Both the position numbers and the translations under genes were made by a program. The notes beneath the pieces were generated by a model. That model worked only from the letters and a program-made list of their open reading frames with translations, did not search any database and had not been told where the DNA came from. DNA of 64,000 nucleotides from Paraliobacillus ryukyuensis (GTDB lineage Bacteria; Bacillota; Bacilli; Bacillales; Amphibacillaceae): the NCBI RefSeq assembly GCF_003315295.1, contig NZ_QNRI01000008.1, positions 62,001-126,000 on the forward strand, given 5' to 3'. Numbering within the stretch: the first letter of the stretch is position 1; the number at the start of each line of letters is the position of its first letter. Shown in pieces: positions 9,005 through 19,092 of this stretch.

Positions 9005-10306
9005 ATGGCTTGGATAGTGGTACTATCAGTACTGATTATGATAGGACTAAGCTTAGCACGTGTGCCAGTAATTATTGCCATATTAGCTGCTGGTTTGAGT
9101 GCAGGGTTAATGGCTGGCTTAAGCTTATCCGAAGCGCTTCAACTTTTAGTGGAAGGAATGGATCAACAGTTAGCTACCTCATTAAGTTATATCTTACTTG
9201 GCGCGTTTGCCGTAGCGATTAGTTATACAGGTATAACAACTGTGTTGGTACGTAGTCTTATACGTGTGTTAACTGGAAAACGAACGATGCTTGTCTTAGT
9301 GATTGCGGGTATTGCATCATTGTCACAAAATGTTGTACCGGTGCATATTGCCTTTATTCCGATCTTAATACCGCCATTATTAAAATTATTTGATCAAATG
9401 AAATTAGATCGGCGCGCAGTAGCTACGGCTTTAACGTTTGGTTTAAAAGCTCCATATATTATGATTCCGGTAGGTTATGGATTCATCTTTCATGAAACGA
9501 TTGCAAAAAGTATGGAAAACAACGGTGCTTCTATTACGATGGATCAAGTAACATTGTCCCTCCTTATACCTGGGGCAGGGATGATCATTGGCTTGCTTAT
9601 CGCTATCTTTATCACTTATCGTAAACCGAAACAACCTATACAAGGTAGTGAACCAATCAGTGCTAATATCGAAAAGGAAACAATTGTTTTTAACCGCAAA
9701 CATTGGTTCACCCTAATCGCAATAATTGCTGCATTAGTCGTACAAATTATTACAGATAGCTTAATTATTGGAGCCTTGACAGGACTAGTACTCATGTTTG
9801 CCTTATCTGTTGTACCTTTCAAACAAGGGGAAAGAGTAGTGACAGATGGTATAAGTATGATGGGGACAATTGCGTTTGTCATGCTCATTGCACCAGGGTT
9901 CGGGCACGTGTTAGAAGTAACCGGATCAGTAAGTGCATTAGTGGAATCAAGTTCAGCTATTTTAGGAAATAACAAGCCGTTTATTGCACTTGTATTATTA
10001 GTGGTTGGTTTGTTAATTACCATGGGGATTGGTTCTTCCTTTGCCACAATTCCAATTATTGCGGCATTATATGTACCAATCTGTATCGCAACCGGGTTTT
10101 CACCATTAGCGACAGCTGCTCTCATTGGTACTGCAGGTGCATTAGGAGATGCCGGTTCACCAGCTAGTGATAGTACACTTGGCCCAACTTCTGGATTAAA
10201 TGCCGATGGCAAACACCATCACATTTGGGACACATGTGTACCGACATTTATTCATTTTAATATTCCGTTGTTTATTTGTGGTTGGATAGCGGCACTAGTG
10301 CTTTAA
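9005..10306 (+). CDS. Na+/H+ antiporter family protein (YuiF/NhaC-like)
   Basis: Integral membrane transporter, 433 aa, about 11-12 hydrophobic segments in two similar halves. The QNVVPVHIAFIPILIPP and GSPASDSTLGPTSGLN segments are typical of this family, which is annotated either as sodium-proton antiporter or amino-acid transporter (B. subtilis YuiF). RBS GGGGAGG. A sodium-proton role would suit a salt-tolerant bacillus, but the substrate is an inference. Confidence 0.8.
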   Translation: MAWIVVLSVLIMIGLSLARVPVIIAILAAGLSAGLMAGLSLSEALQLLVEGMDQQLATSLSYILLGAFAVAISYTGITTVLVRSLIRVLTGKRTMLVLVIAGIASLSQNVVPVHIAFIPILIPPLLKLFDQMKLDRRAVATALTFGLKAPYIMIPVGYGFIFHETIAKSMENNGASITMDQVTLSLLIPGAGMIIGLLIAIFITYRKPKQPIQGSEPISANIEKETIVFNRKHWFTLIAIIAALVVQIITDSLIIGALTGLVLMFALSVVPFKQGERVVTDGISMMGTIAFVMLIAPGFGHVLEVTGSVSALVESSSAILGNNKPFIALVLLVVGLLITMGIGSSFATIPIIAALYVPICIATGFSPLATAALIGTAGALGDAGSPASDSTLGPTSGLNADGKHHHIWDTCVPTFIHFNIPLFICGWIAALVL

Positions 10307-10319
10307 TAGTGAAAGAATA

Positions 10320-10365
10320 AATCACTCGTTTTTTTGACAAACTAAAAGAAAAAACGGGTGATTTT
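10320..10365 (+). terminator. Hairpin between the antiporter and pdaA that includes the pdaA ribosome site
   Basis: ATCACTCGTTTTTT (10321-10334) pairs with AAAAAACGGGTGAT (10349-10362), followed by TTTTATG, where the ATG is the pdaA start. The only candidate ribosome site for pdaA (CGGGTGA) is inside the right arm, so the structure can both end upstream transcripts and mask translation of read-through RNA. Confidence 0.6.
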
Positions 10366-10366
10366 T

Positions 10367-11158
10367 ATGTTGAAAAAATTATGGTTGATGGCGTTCGCAT
10401 TAGCATTAGTGATAACAATCCTGCCAAGTATAGTATCGGCACAAAGTTACGGATGGGGGTACAAAAAAGGAAGTAATAATCAGCCACCAGAAGTCGGAGA
10501 ATACGGAAAAATCCTTGAAGAAAATGGTGGGTATTATATGGATAACTCCGGTGACAAAGTCATCTATTTAACTTTCGACAATGGATATGAAGCGGGACAT
10601 ACAGAGTATATATTAGATGTGTTAAAAGAAAAAGAAGTACCTGCTACTTTTTTTGTCACTGGTCATTATGTTCGTAGTCAACCTGATTTAATTAAACGCA
10701 TGGTAAAAGAAGGGCATATACTTGGCAATCATTCTGATAGTCATGGTGATTTCACAAAAATGTCCAAGGCAGAAATAAAGAAAGAGTTATCCGATTTAGA
10801 TCAGGAAGTTGCCGCTATTACGGACTTGAAAAAATTGCAATATGTACGCCCGCCTAGAGGAACTTTCAATGCCCAAACCATTCAGTGGTCGAATGAACTT
10901 GGGTATACGCATGTGTTTTGGTCACTAGCGTTTGTTGATTGGCATAAAGATAAAGAAAAAGGATGGAAATCAGCCTATCAAGAAGTTATGAAACAAATCC
11001 ATCCTGGGGCAGTTATTTTATTACACACCGTCTCTAAAGATAACGCAGAGGCAGTTCCATATTTCATTGATGATTTAAGAAAACAAGGCTACCAATTTAA
11101 ATCACTAGATGACTTAGTGATGAAAAATACCATTCCTAAACCGTTATTTGGTTTGTGA
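10367..11158 (+). CDS. pdaA: Delta-lactam-biosynthetic peptidoglycan deacetylase PdaA
   Basis: NodB-type polysaccharide deacetylase needed to make muramic-delta-lactam in spore cortex. About 263 aa, as in B. subtilis PdaA. It has a signal peptide (MLKKLWLMAF...VSA), then LTFDNGYEAGHT with the metal-binding Asp, the NHSDSHGDF metal-binding His motif, and RPPRGTFN. An in-frame GTG at 10358 lies inside the terminator hairpin; ATG 10367 is preferred. Its presence indicates an endospore former. It is monocistronic. Confidence 0.93.
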   Translation: MLKKLWLMAFALALVITILPSIVSAQSYGWGYKKGSNNQPPEVGEYGKILEENGGYYMDNSGDKVIYLTFDNGYEAGHTEYILDVLKEKEVPATFFVTGHYVRSQPDLIKRMVKEGHILGNHSDSHGDFTKMSKAEIKKELSDLDQEVAAITDLKKLQYVRPPRGTFNAQTIQWSNELGYTHVFWSLAFVDWHKDKEKGWKSAYQEVMKQIHPGAVILLHTVSKDNAEAVPYFIDDLRKQGYQFKSLDDLVMKNTIPKPLFGL

Positions 11159-11170
11159 AAGTAATAAAAG

Positions 11171-11211
11171 TAGTAATCCACTCTAGTCTTCATGCTAGAG
11201 TGGATTACTTT
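11171..11211. terminator. Bidirectional terminator between pdaA and ppk
   Basis: Perfect 15-bp arms AGTAATCCACTCTAG (11172-11186) and CTAGAGTGGATTACT (11195-11209), with T-rich sequence on both sides for both strands. Confidence 0.85.
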
Positions 11212-11218
11212 ATATCCG

Positions 11219-13312
11219 TTATTCTTCGTCATCCATCACTTGATATGCTCGATCATAGAGGGTTAACTGACTATTAATTCCTGGTTCACCTGTTTTATGT
11301 TCCACATGTTCATAACTTCCATCAGGATGTTGTATCCTTGCTTTCAAATTGTCGTGCAGCGAGATATCTAAGATTTCTTTAATCCGCTCTTTAATAGTTG
11401 CGTCATGAATTGGAAATAACAGTTCTACCCGTTTAATCATATTTCTAGTCATCAAATCTGCTGATGAAAGAAAAATTCGGTCATCACCATTATGATGGAA
11501 ATAATAAACACGACTGTGCTCTAAGAATCTTCCTACAATACTACGTACACGAATATTCTCGCTTACACCCTCAATTCCTGGTTTTAAACAACAAATACCA
11601 CGCACAATTAAATCAATTTGAACACCTACTCGCGATGCCTCGTATAATTTTTTAATTAATGGTTTATCCGTTAATGAGTTCATTTTCGCAATAATCCTGC
11701 CGTTTCCAAAACGTTTATGGAAAGTGATTTCTTGGCTAATATACTGAATAATGTCTTCTCGAATATTATACGGCGCCATAGAAAGATGATGAAATTCTGG
11801 TTTTTCTGTGTAACCACTCAAATAATTAAAAAAGTTTGTTGCATCAATACCGAACTTTCGTCTAGTTGTAATAAAAGACATATCGGTATACAATGCAGCA
11901 GTTTGATCATTGTAGTTACCTGTTCCGAGATGAACAAACCGTTCAATTCTTCCTGCTTTTCGTCTGACAATAAGCGTGATTTTACTATGTGTTTTCAATA
12001 AATTCATCCCGTAGATGACGTGACATCCAGCTTTTTCAAGCTCTTTTGCCCACTGTACGTTTTTTTCTTCATCAAATCGCGCTTTTAACTCAACTAGTAC
12101 GGTTACTTGTTTTCCATTTTCTGCTGCTTCTTTTAACCCTTTAATTATTGGGGAATCACCACTCACTCGATAGAGCGTTTGTTTAATGGCTAGAACATTT
12201 GGATCGGTTGCCGCTTCTCGCACAAGATCAATAATGGGTTCGAATGATTCATATGGATGGTGTAGAAAGAGATCCTTCCGCGAAGCTGCTTCAAACACGG
12301 ATTCATTTGATCCAATATCATTAGCAGGTTGTGGGATTAAGGTTTGGTAAATCAGTTCCTCTTTTTCTACTGCTAATTTTTTGTAAAAATTAAATAAGAA
12401 TGTTAAATCCAGTGGTCCATCAATTAAATACATATCATTCTTATGTATTTCTAGTACATGAAGCAAGAAATTAATGATACGTTGATCATACACATCATTT
12501 CTTACTTCAAGTCGAACTGCGACGCCCCATTTTCGTTTTTTTAATACTTTTTCAATTTCTTTTAAGAGGTCACGTGATCCTTCTTCGTGGATGGTAAGAT
12601 CGGCATTCCTAGTAATTCGAAAAATTGTTTTTGATTGTACTTGATAGCCTTTAAAGAATGATTCAATAAAATGGGCGATAACATCTTCAAGCAAAACATA
12701 GTGATGTCTATTACCGACTTTAATGAATCGTTCTAATAGCGCCGGTACTTGTACAATAGCTGTCTTTTCTTCCTTATGATTCTCATCTTTTAGATCACTT
12801 AAAACGACGGCAATATTAATCGACTTATTCAATAGCATGGGGAAGGGGCGGTAAGCGTCAATCGCCATTGGTGTTAATACAGGAAATATATTGTCTTCAA
12901 AATAAGCTTCTAATTCAGCCAATTCATTTTTCGTTAAATCTTCAATAAGAAGTAGTTTGATTTGTTCGTCTTCTAAAGGCTTTTTTAATGTTTGAAACAT
13001 TTCGTATTGGCGAGACACAATGCGATGATTCTTCTCAGAAATACGAGCTAATTGCTGTTTTGGCGTCAGACCTGATTTGTTGTCTTTGCGATTAAAGCCA
13101 GCACGTACTTGATCTTTTAACCCAGAAACCCGAACCATAAAAAACTCATCTAGATTAGAAGAAGTAATTGCTAAAAAACGCAATCGTTCCAACAATGGAT
13201 TGGATAGGTCCGTTGCTTCTGATAATACACGTTCATTAAAAGAGAGCCAACTAAGTTCTCTATTGTTATAATTATCTGGATTATCTAGCAGTGATTGTAT
13301 TTCTATTGTCAT
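11219..13312 (-). CDS. ppk: Polyphosphate kinase 1
   Basis: Synthesises inorganic polyphosphate from ATP by a phospho-histidine route. 697 aa, standard Ppk1 size. Recognisable blocks are NRELSWLSFNERVL at the N-terminus, SSNLDEFFMVRV, the catalytic-domain motif KTHSKITLIVRR with the autophosphorylated His, and HLGTGNYND. The exopolyphosphatase gene lies 108 bp upstream on the same strand, so polymer synthesis and breakdown are probably cotranscribed. Confidence 0.96.
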   Translation of the reverse strand: MTIEIQSLLDNPDNYNNRELSWLSFNERVLSEATDLSNPLLERLRFLAITSSNLDEFFMVRVSGLKDQVRAGFNRKDNKSGLTPKQQLARISEKNHRIVSRQYEMFQTLKKPLEDEQIKLLLIEDLTKNELAELEAYFEDNIFPVLTPMAIDAYRPFPMLLNKSINIAVVLSDLKDENHKEEKTAIVQVPALLERFIKVGNRHHYVLLEDVIAHFIESFFKGYQVQSKTIFRITRNADLTIHEEGSRDLLKEIEKVLKKRKWGVAVRLEVRNDVYDQRIINFLLHVLEIHKNDMYLIDGPLDLTFLFNFYKKLAVEKEELIYQTLIPQPANDIGSNESVFEAASRKDLFLHHPYESFEPIIDLVREAATDPNVLAIKQTLYRVSGDSPIIKGLKEAAENGKQVTVLVELKARFDEEKNVQWAKELEKAGCHVIYGMNLLKTHSKITLIVRRKAGRIERFVHLGTGNYNDQTAALYTDMSFITTRRKFGIDATNFFNYLSGYTEKPEFHHLSMAPYNIREDIIQYISQEITFHKRFGNGRIIAKMNSLTDKPLIKKLYEASRVGVQIDLIVRGICCLKPGIEGVSENIRVRSIVGRFLEHSRVYYFHHNGDDRIFLSSADLMTRNMIKRVELLFPIHDATIKERIKEILDISLHDNLKARIQHPDGSYEHVEHKTGEPGINSQLTLYDRAYQVMDDEE

Positions 13313-13420
13313 ATATGTTCATCATCCTTTGTCAGTCTTCTACTATTCATTTTACTAGAGACCCCCGATAAATAGAAAATAGAAAAATATTAAGTTTTTG
13401 TAAAAAAGATAAATGCAAAA

Positions 13421-14965
13421 TTAATATTTTCTTATTACTGAATGATCAACAAATTCAAGTTCAATGTTTTTTTTAAGTGTTTTTTCTAGGTGTTTCTTTT
13501 GTTTTTCGCTTTGGTATGCTTCTGGCATCCAGTTTTTTTGGCAATAGAGCTTAAGGTAGATGGTGTCACCCTTTACTTCAAATGAAAAATCACTAACCAC
13601 TTGCCGTTTGGTTGCATCTAAACAATAGGTGAATTTTAACAATGAACCAAGCAAACGTAATTTTTTTCGCTCTTGTTTTAAAAACCACTCTTTATAGGGT
13701 TTGATAAATTGCTTAAATACGGTTTTATTCTTGAAAGAAGCGATTAATGCAAGTCGCAGTCGATCCATATGCATTAATCCATCGATCGTTCGGTTCGCTA
13801 ATAAATAAAATGTATGCTGGGCACTCGACTCTGAATCAATATATTCCCCTAAATTAAACACATAACATCCACGTTTAATTAACATCCAATCATTTGAATT
13901 GACCGATGCAAGTCCACTTTCTTTGAGACATTGAAATAATTTTCTAGTTAAATATTGGACGTGTAAAATTTGTTTTAGATTTAAATCGTAATCCGTTATT
14001 AATTCTTGAATACTATCTTCTAATACATTTGGAAACAGTGGATCCTGTTGATTTGGTGATAGTAATTCATAAAATACACCGTCCCTAAGACCTTTACGAC
14101 TAAGAACAAAGCTAGTGGCCTCAATGGTTTGGTATAAACAATAAAAGGCTTCAATCGCTGGTAAAATAATATCTGCTCGATCTTTCGATAACCCTTCCAC
14201 TTTTTGAAGTTTGTATGATGGAAGAGCAGCGAGATAATTACTAATCCCCACGATATCATCATCTTGCATGTTGTATTGGTGTAATCCGGCTAATGGGTAT
14301 GCTTTTTGATTTTGATCGATTTGGACTAAGTTACGCGCACTTCCACCAATCCCGATTAAAGGCACATTCTTTTGTTTTAGCCAAGGTAATGACTTGAATT
14401 GCTCAAATAGATATTTTCGCAAATGTTTAATTTTGTAAGGCATCGAGCCTTCTTCATCGATAAAGGAGCGTAACGTCAGTGCTCCAAAAGGAAAGCTATG
14501 CGCATGGATTAATTGACGATCTTTGAAATAAGTTACCTCTGTACTTCCACCACCAATATCAATGGTGATTCCTTCTTTAATAGAGGTAGAGTTAACAACA
14601 GCTAAGTAGCCATAAAATGCTTCTTCATGCTCAGATAAAATACGCATATTCCACTGTAAATGCTCTTGAACAAGTTGCTTTATCTCGTTTTGGTTTGCGG
14701 CCTGACGGATCGTTGCGGTAGCTACACAAACGAAATTAGTCAATTCATAGGTTTGCATTACATCAGAAAAACTATGTAACGTATCTAATAAAATCCGTTG
14801 TCCAGTTTCTGTTAGCTTAGCGTCTTGATCTAAGTGATTACGTAGACGGGCAACAGCCTTCACATTCTGGACCTCTCGCAGTCTGCCTGCTTTTTCCTGC
14901 GCATAGATGACTAATCGCATCGTATTCGAGCCAACATCAATGATGGCATAATAATTTTTTTGCAT
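13421..14965 (-). CDS. ppx: Exopolyphosphatase / GppA-Ppx family phosphatase
   Basis: Processively removes phosphate from polyphosphate, or acts on pppGpp. 514 aa. The actin-like ATPase fold gives YAIIDVGSNTMRLVIY at the start and IDIGGGSTEV near residue 140; the C-terminal half has the HD-type helical extension typical of long Ppx. It precedes ppk in the same direction. Absent from B. subtilis 168 in this arrangement but seen in other Bacillaceae (from general knowledge). Confidence 0.92.
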   Translation of the reverse strand: MQKNYYAIIDVGSNTMRLVIYAQEKAGRLREVQNVKAVARLRNHLDQDAKLTETGQRILLDTLHSFSDVMQTYELTNFVCVATATIRQAANQNEIKQLVQEHLQWNMRILSEHEEAFYGYLAVVNSTSIKEGITIDIGGGSTEVTYFKDRQLIHAHSFPFGALTLRSFIDEEGSMPYKIKHLRKYLFEQFKSLPWLKQKNVPLIGIGGSARNLVQIDQNQKAYPLAGLHQYNMQDDDIVGISNYLAALPSYKLQKVEGLSKDRADIILPAIEAFYCLYQTIEATSFVLSRKGLRDGVFYELLSPNQQDPLFPNVLEDSIQELITDYDLNLKQILHVQYLTRKLFQCLKESGLASVNSNDWMLIKRGCYVFNLGEYIDSESSAQHTFYLLANRTIDGLMHMDRLRLALIASFKNKTVFKQFIKPYKEWFLKQERKKLRLLGSLLKFTYCLDATKRQVVSDFSFEVKGDTIYLKLYCQKNWMPEAYQSEKQKKHLEKTLKKNIELEFVDHSVIRKY

Positions 14966-15127
14966 TTATGACACCTGCCAATTCCCTAACATTTATTACA
15001 ATTAGTATAACATGGGTAAAAACTTGAAAATAGTGGATGATCGGATAAGTTTGGCAGTAATAATGCCATTGTATGATCAGCCATCATTGGATAGAACCTG
15101 GAATGATGGCAGTTCACACGGAGAAAC

Positions 15128-16504
15128 TTAACCATATTTTTGTGTTTGAATCAACAGGTCTTGATAAGTACCTGCTTCTGTTTCATTTCCCATTTCTTTA
15201 TAAAGATGTGCTACTGCTTGAATTGCTTTGGTGTTTTGTGGATGTAACTCCATCTCCCATTTATAACAATCAATTGCTTGTTCCACTTGATCTAAAGATG
15301 CGTATAATTCACCCAGTTTATCTTGGTGATCCGGATCATCTTGTAATTTTTCCATTGTATGAATAGTTTGTTCAATAAGAAAGAGCTCATTACTCTCATG
15401 AAAAGCGCGGAACCATTGGTTAATTTCTTCAAAGGAATAAGTAGATAAAAATGCTTTTATAAATGGCGTAATCGCTTTTTCTAGTTGATTTTTCGTTATG
15501 GATTGCCGTAAAGTTGCAAACTTTTCTTTTGATTGGTGAAAGTATTGGATTAATTGTGACCGATCGGTGTGATTTAAATGATCGATAATTTTATCCATTT
15601 CTGTTTGAGTTGGTAAGTAGTTCTGTTCAAGTAAAAAGGAAACTACTTCATTGTGATGGGAAGAACCAATTAATCGTCCTGTAAGTTCTTTTTCTATTAT
15701 AGGATGAGGTTGGTCGCGGTATAGATCGGATAATACAATTATTTGTGCTTCGTTATTCCACGTTTGAATCGTAGCTTGTAACTGCTGCCAATGCGTTTCA
15801 TTAAATTGTTGTTTTAATAAATAGAGAAGCACCATGATGGCATCGATGTGTCGATTTTTTTGATCGTAGAACATTAATAGGTTTTCGTGATAGATCCCAT
15901 CTTGTAGATGTCGGAAGCAAATATCTTCAAAATAGACTGGATCTTTTTCCATAATTATATCTAGAGTTTGGTAAGCTTCATTATATTTTTGGAACTCCAT
16001 TTTACCAATTAGATCGTTGGCAAAAGTATTCTGAGCATCTACTTCTTTAAGCAGATACAACGCTTGTAATGCTTTGCGCATTTTACCATTTCTTCTGAAA
16101 TCATAATATGTTTTTTTAATTAATTTTGGTATGGAACCTGCCGTAGTGAAAGAATCAAAAAAAGATAGGATAAGCGCAGTTTCAAGTGGAGGATAGTGCT
16201 GTTGTAACTTTTTAAATAACTGATTGAATCTTGTCATGGATAGGGTTTGTTGACCAATTAGCTTATTTACTAATGGATGATCGCCAGGCAAGGAAATGCC
16301 ATTTGTGATCGCCCGTTGGACGTGAGAATGACGTTTCATATGTGTAGGCTTTACAACATTAATAAATTGATCTTGATAGAAAACAACATAATAGTAATTA
16401 TTTCGTTTATCCATTGCTTCTATCACTTTACTTTGTTGGTAAAGATGTAGCTGTAAGACGTTTGCTTGTATTGTTTTTTTCTGAGAAGTGATTGTTAGTT
16501 CCAT
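15128..16504 (-). CDS. Tetratricopeptide-repeat protein of unknown function
   Basis: Cytosolic 458-aa protein. The N-terminal 60 residues form a separate beta-rich part (MELTITSQKKTIQAN). The rest is helical. The last 70 residues show clear TPR units, for example LGELYASLDQVEQAIDCYKW and AVAHLYKEMGNETEAGTY. No signal peptide or enzyme motif. RBS AAGGGGGG before ATG. It stands alone between the ppx operon and the acyl-CoA ligase. I do not recognise a named homologue. Confidence 0.75.
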   Translation of the reverse strand: MELTITSQKKTIQANVLQLHLYQQSKVIEAMDKRNNYYYVVFYQDQFINVVKPTHMKRHSHVQRAITNGISLPGDHPLVNKLIGQQTLSMTRFNQLFKKLQQHYPPLETALILSFFDSFTTAGSIPKLIKKTYYDFRRNGKMRKALQALYLLKEVDAQNTFANDLIGKMEFQKYNEAYQTLDIIMEKDPVYFEDICFRHLQDGIYHENLLMFYDQKNRHIDAIMVLLYLLKQQFNETHWQQLQATIQTWNNEAQIIVLSDLYRDQPHPIIEKELTGRLIGSSHHNEVVSFLLEQNYLPTQTEMDKIIDHLNHTDRSQLIQYFHQSKEKFATLRQSITKNQLEKAITPFIKAFLSTYSFEEINQWFRAFHESNELFLIEQTIHTMEKLQDDPDHQDKLGELYASLDQVEQAIDCYKWEMELHPQNTKAIQAVAHLYKEMGNETEAGTYQDLLIQTQKYG

Positions 16505-16618
16505 GAAAAAAACCCCCCTTAATCGTTACTAACATCATAACACATCATACGAAAAAAAGAGAATCTATGCTTTGATAGCTGAAAAATTGATTAAAAGGTT
16601 TATTAGCATCTTTTTTAC

Positions 16619-16648
16619 TTGTAAAATCAAATTAAAATCTGATATAAT
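16619..16648 (+). promoter_or_regulatory. Sigma-A-type promoter of the acyl-CoA ligase gene
   Basis: TTGTAA (16619-16624), 18-nt spacer, perfect TATAAT (16643-16648), 64 bp before the start codon. Confidence 0.65.
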
Positions 16649-16711
16649 GACAAGCAATTAGTACCTACTACTAAATTGTATGAAATCATACAAATAAAGA
16701 AGGGTGAAAAA

Positions 16712-18289
16712 ATGAAACGAGAAGATCTGATAGCTCCAGAAAAGTACAATATTGTTATGGAAATGGAGAAGTATGCAAAGGATCCGAATAAGACTGCGCT
16801 CATATGGCAAGATGATGCTGGACGCGAAAAACAAGTAACTTATCAACAATTGATATACAATGCAAACAAAATCGGTAACATTTTTTTAGAAAAAGGCTTG
16901 CAAAAAGGTGATAAAATCCTTGTGATGATGCCTCGATTAATTGAAACGTATGAAGTATACCTTGCAGCATTAAAAACAGGTATTATCATTATTCCTAGTT
17001 CGGAAATGCTACGAACAAAAGATTTACAATATCGTATAACCCACGGGGAAGCGAAAGCGGTTGTTAGTTATTATCCATTTGTCGAGCAATTTAGTGAAAT
17101 CGAACAAATAGACACGTTAGAGAAATTCACTGTTGGCGCGAAAGTAGAAGATTGGAATTTCTTAGATCAAACGAAAGAAGAAGCATCAAATGAGCTCGCA
17201 ATCGCAGATACAACGCGTGATGATCTTGCCTTCTTACCTTATACATCAGGAACCACTGGAAATCCTAAAGGTGTTATGCACACACATGCGTGGGGATATG
17301 CGCATTTAAAAACGGCGCCAGCAAACTGGTTAAGTATTAGTGAAGGGGATATCGTTTGGGCAACGGCTGCTCCAGGTTGGCAAAAATGGGTATGGAGCCC
17401 ATTATTATCAGTTCTAGGTTCCGGAGCAACTGGCTTTGTTTATAATGGTAAATTCGATCCGAAGAAATATCTACAATTATTACAAGATCAACAAATTAAT
17501 GTATTGTGTTGTACCCCGACAGAATACCGTTTAATGGCAAAAGTAGATAATTTAACGGACTATCAGCTTCCTGCATTACACAGTGCAGTATCCGCTGGTG
17601 AACCGTTGAACCGAGAAGTAATTGATACCTTCCAACGCCATTTTGATATCACTGTTCGTGATGGCTATGGTCAAACAGAGAGTACCTTGTTACTAGGTTT
17701 CTTAAAAGGAATGAAAGTGAAAGCTGGTTCGATGGGGAAACCTACACCAGGAAATGAAGTGGTGTTAATTGATGAAGATTGCAATCCAGTCCCAGTTGGA
17801 ACGGTTGGAGACATTGCGATTCCATTAGATACACCAGCTTTGTTTAAAGGTTATTATAAAGATGAAGAGCGAATGAAAAAAGCCCATCGTGGCAAGTATT
17901 TTGTAACAGGAGATCAAGCTACACTTGATGAAGAAGGTTACTTCTGGTTTGAAGGGCGCAACGATGATATTATCGTTAGCTCTGGTTATACGATTGGACC
18001 ATTTGAAGTAGAAGATGCGCTGGTGAAGCATCCAGCTGTTAAAGAATGTGCGGTTGTCGCAAGTCCAGATGAAATTCGTGGGAATGTCGTAAAAGCGTAT
18101 GTTGTTTTACAAGAAAACATTGATGCAACTGATCCGACTTTAGTTAAAACGTTACAGACACACGTGAAACAAATGACGGCTCCTTATAAATATCCACGTA
18201 AGATTGAATTTACAGAAGAATTACCGAAGACAGCTTCAGGTAAAATTCGTCGTATTGAGTTGCGTCAGCGTGAGAGACAGATGATATAA
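16712..18289 (+). CDS. mbcS: Acyl-CoA synthetase (MbcS/YtcI-like)
   Basis: AMP-forming acyl-CoA ligase of the ANL superfamily, 525 aa. The P-loop motif YTSGTTGNPKG is near residue 180, the A5-type motif DGYGQTE near 320, the hinge GRNDDII near 425, and the catalytic lysine motif TASGKIRR at the end. It matches the medium/branched-chain acyl-CoA ligases (Listeria MbcS, B. subtilis YtcI) better than acetyl-CoA synthetase in size. ATG 16712 has AAGGGTG at the right distance; an earlier in-frame ATG at 16676 does not. Branched-chain substrate is inferred. Confidence 0.87.
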   Translation: MKREDLIAPEKYNIVMEMEKYAKDPNKTALIWQDDAGREKQVTYQQLIYNANKIGNIFLEKGLQKGDKILVMMPRLIETYEVYLAALKTGIIIIPSSEMLRTKDLQYRITHGEAKAVVSYYPFVEQFSEIEQIDTLEKFTVGAKVEDWNFLDQTKEEASNELAIADTTRDDLAFLPYTSGTTGNPKGVMHTHAWGYAHLKTAPANWLSISEGDIVWATAAPGWQKWVWSPLLSVLGSGATGFVYNGKFDPKKYLQLLQDQQINVLCCTPTEYRLMAKVDNLTDYQLPALHSAVSAGEPLNREVIDTFQRHFDITVRDGYGQTESTLLLGFLKGMKVKAGSMGKPTPGNEVVLIDEDCNPVPVGTVGDIAIPLDTPALFKGYYKDEERMKKAHRGKYFVTGDQATLDEEGYFWFEGRNDDIIVSSGYTIGPFEVEDALVKHPAVKECAVVASPDEIRGNVVKAYVVLQENIDATDPTLVKTLQTHVKQMTAPYKYPRKIEFTEELPKTASGKIRRIELRQRERQMI

Positions 18290-18293
18290 CAAG

Positions 18294-18324
18294 AAAGGAA
18301 GAGGCATTAAGCCTCTTCCTTTTT
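18294..18324. terminator. Bidirectional terminator
   Basis: Perfect 12-bp arms AAAGGAAGAGGC and GCCTCTTCCTTT around ATTAA, ended by T runs on the plus strand. It serves mbcS and overlaps the last codons of the convergent small membrane protein. Confidence 0.8.
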
Positions 18325-18708
18325 CTTTATATTTCGCACAGACTTCATTCGTTTCACTAATTTAAAGTAGTTACGTTTACTAAAACTCCATACATTACTT
18401 GCTAAGCGAATAATTTCTTCTTTTTTATACTGATAAAGCACAATGCTAATCAAACATACTTCACAAATCACAAACACCCATATTGCAATTTGAAGTCCAA
18501 TAAAAAAGTGGGAAGTGTGCTGCAAAAAAGTGTAGAGAAACCAACCGAAGACAGCCAGGGCATAAGCAGATAACTGCATGACACTAGCAACAATAACATT
18601 TGCATAAAGACCGATCGTCGTTGTCTTCATGGCGTAGTGAATATAGAAGTAACTAACAAAAAGAGTAGCCAACAAAATAAAACTATAAAACACGTAACCT
18701 ATGATCAT
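18307..18708 (-). CDS. Hypothetical four-helix membrane protein
   Basis: 133 aa with three to four hydrophobic helices (residues about 5-25, 35-60, 68-92) and a strongly basic C-terminal tail (KLVKRMKSVRNIKKKEEA). GAGG ribosome site before ATG. I do not recognise the family. The intergenic stretch 18709-18980 upstream holds no other gene I can support. Confidence 0.6.
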   Translation of the reverse strand: MIIGYVFYSFILLATLFVSYFYIHYAMKTTTIGLYANVIVASVMQLSAYALAVFGWFLYTFLQHTSHFFIGLQIAIWVFVICEVCLISIVLYQYKKEEIIRLASNVWSFSKRNYFKLVKRMKSVRNIKKKEEA

Positions 18709-18982
18709 ATAAATCCCTCCTCGCTAACTAGTATGGTAAATTACTAGAGTTTTCATACGCTTAAGGAATAAAAATAATTATAGTCAGTATATGTTATGTC
18801 TTTATTTGATATGAGAGCGAATAGCAATACCCCAGTTATCCTTTTGATGCCTAAGTAAACGTTTGATGTTTAAAAACTGCATATGCAAGGAAGAATCCCT
18901 AACGTAAACAGTATTGAAAGGCGCTTATATCAGTATAGAAAGAGCAATTTGGATTTTTTATCAGAAGTGAAAAGCAAAATAC

Positions 18983-19037
18983 TTGAAAGTCAAAGAAGGT
19001 CAGATTATAATGAAGTCAAAGGTCAAAGATAGTCAGA
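18983..19037 (+). promoter_or_regulatory. clpE promoter with tandem CtsR operators
   Basis: TTGAAA (18983-18988), exactly 17 nt, TATAAT (19006-19011). CtsR heptad pairs lie on it: AGTCAAAGAAGGTCAGA at 18988-19004, between -35 and -10, and GGTCAAAGATAGTCAGA at 19021-19037, downstream of -10, with one more AGTCAAA heptad at 19014-19020. The CtsR consensus is a tandem GGTCAAA heptad with a 3-nt gap. This predicts strong heat- and stress-inducible control of clpE. Confidence 0.9.
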
Positions 19038-19092
19038 GAAAATCTTGACCAATTAAACTAAACTCAATGAACAATTGAAGGAGGAAATAAAT

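Noticed and set aside
9616-10212. 198-residue frame opposite the antiporter gene
   Set aside because: Antisense shadow of a clear transporter gene, no ribosome site.
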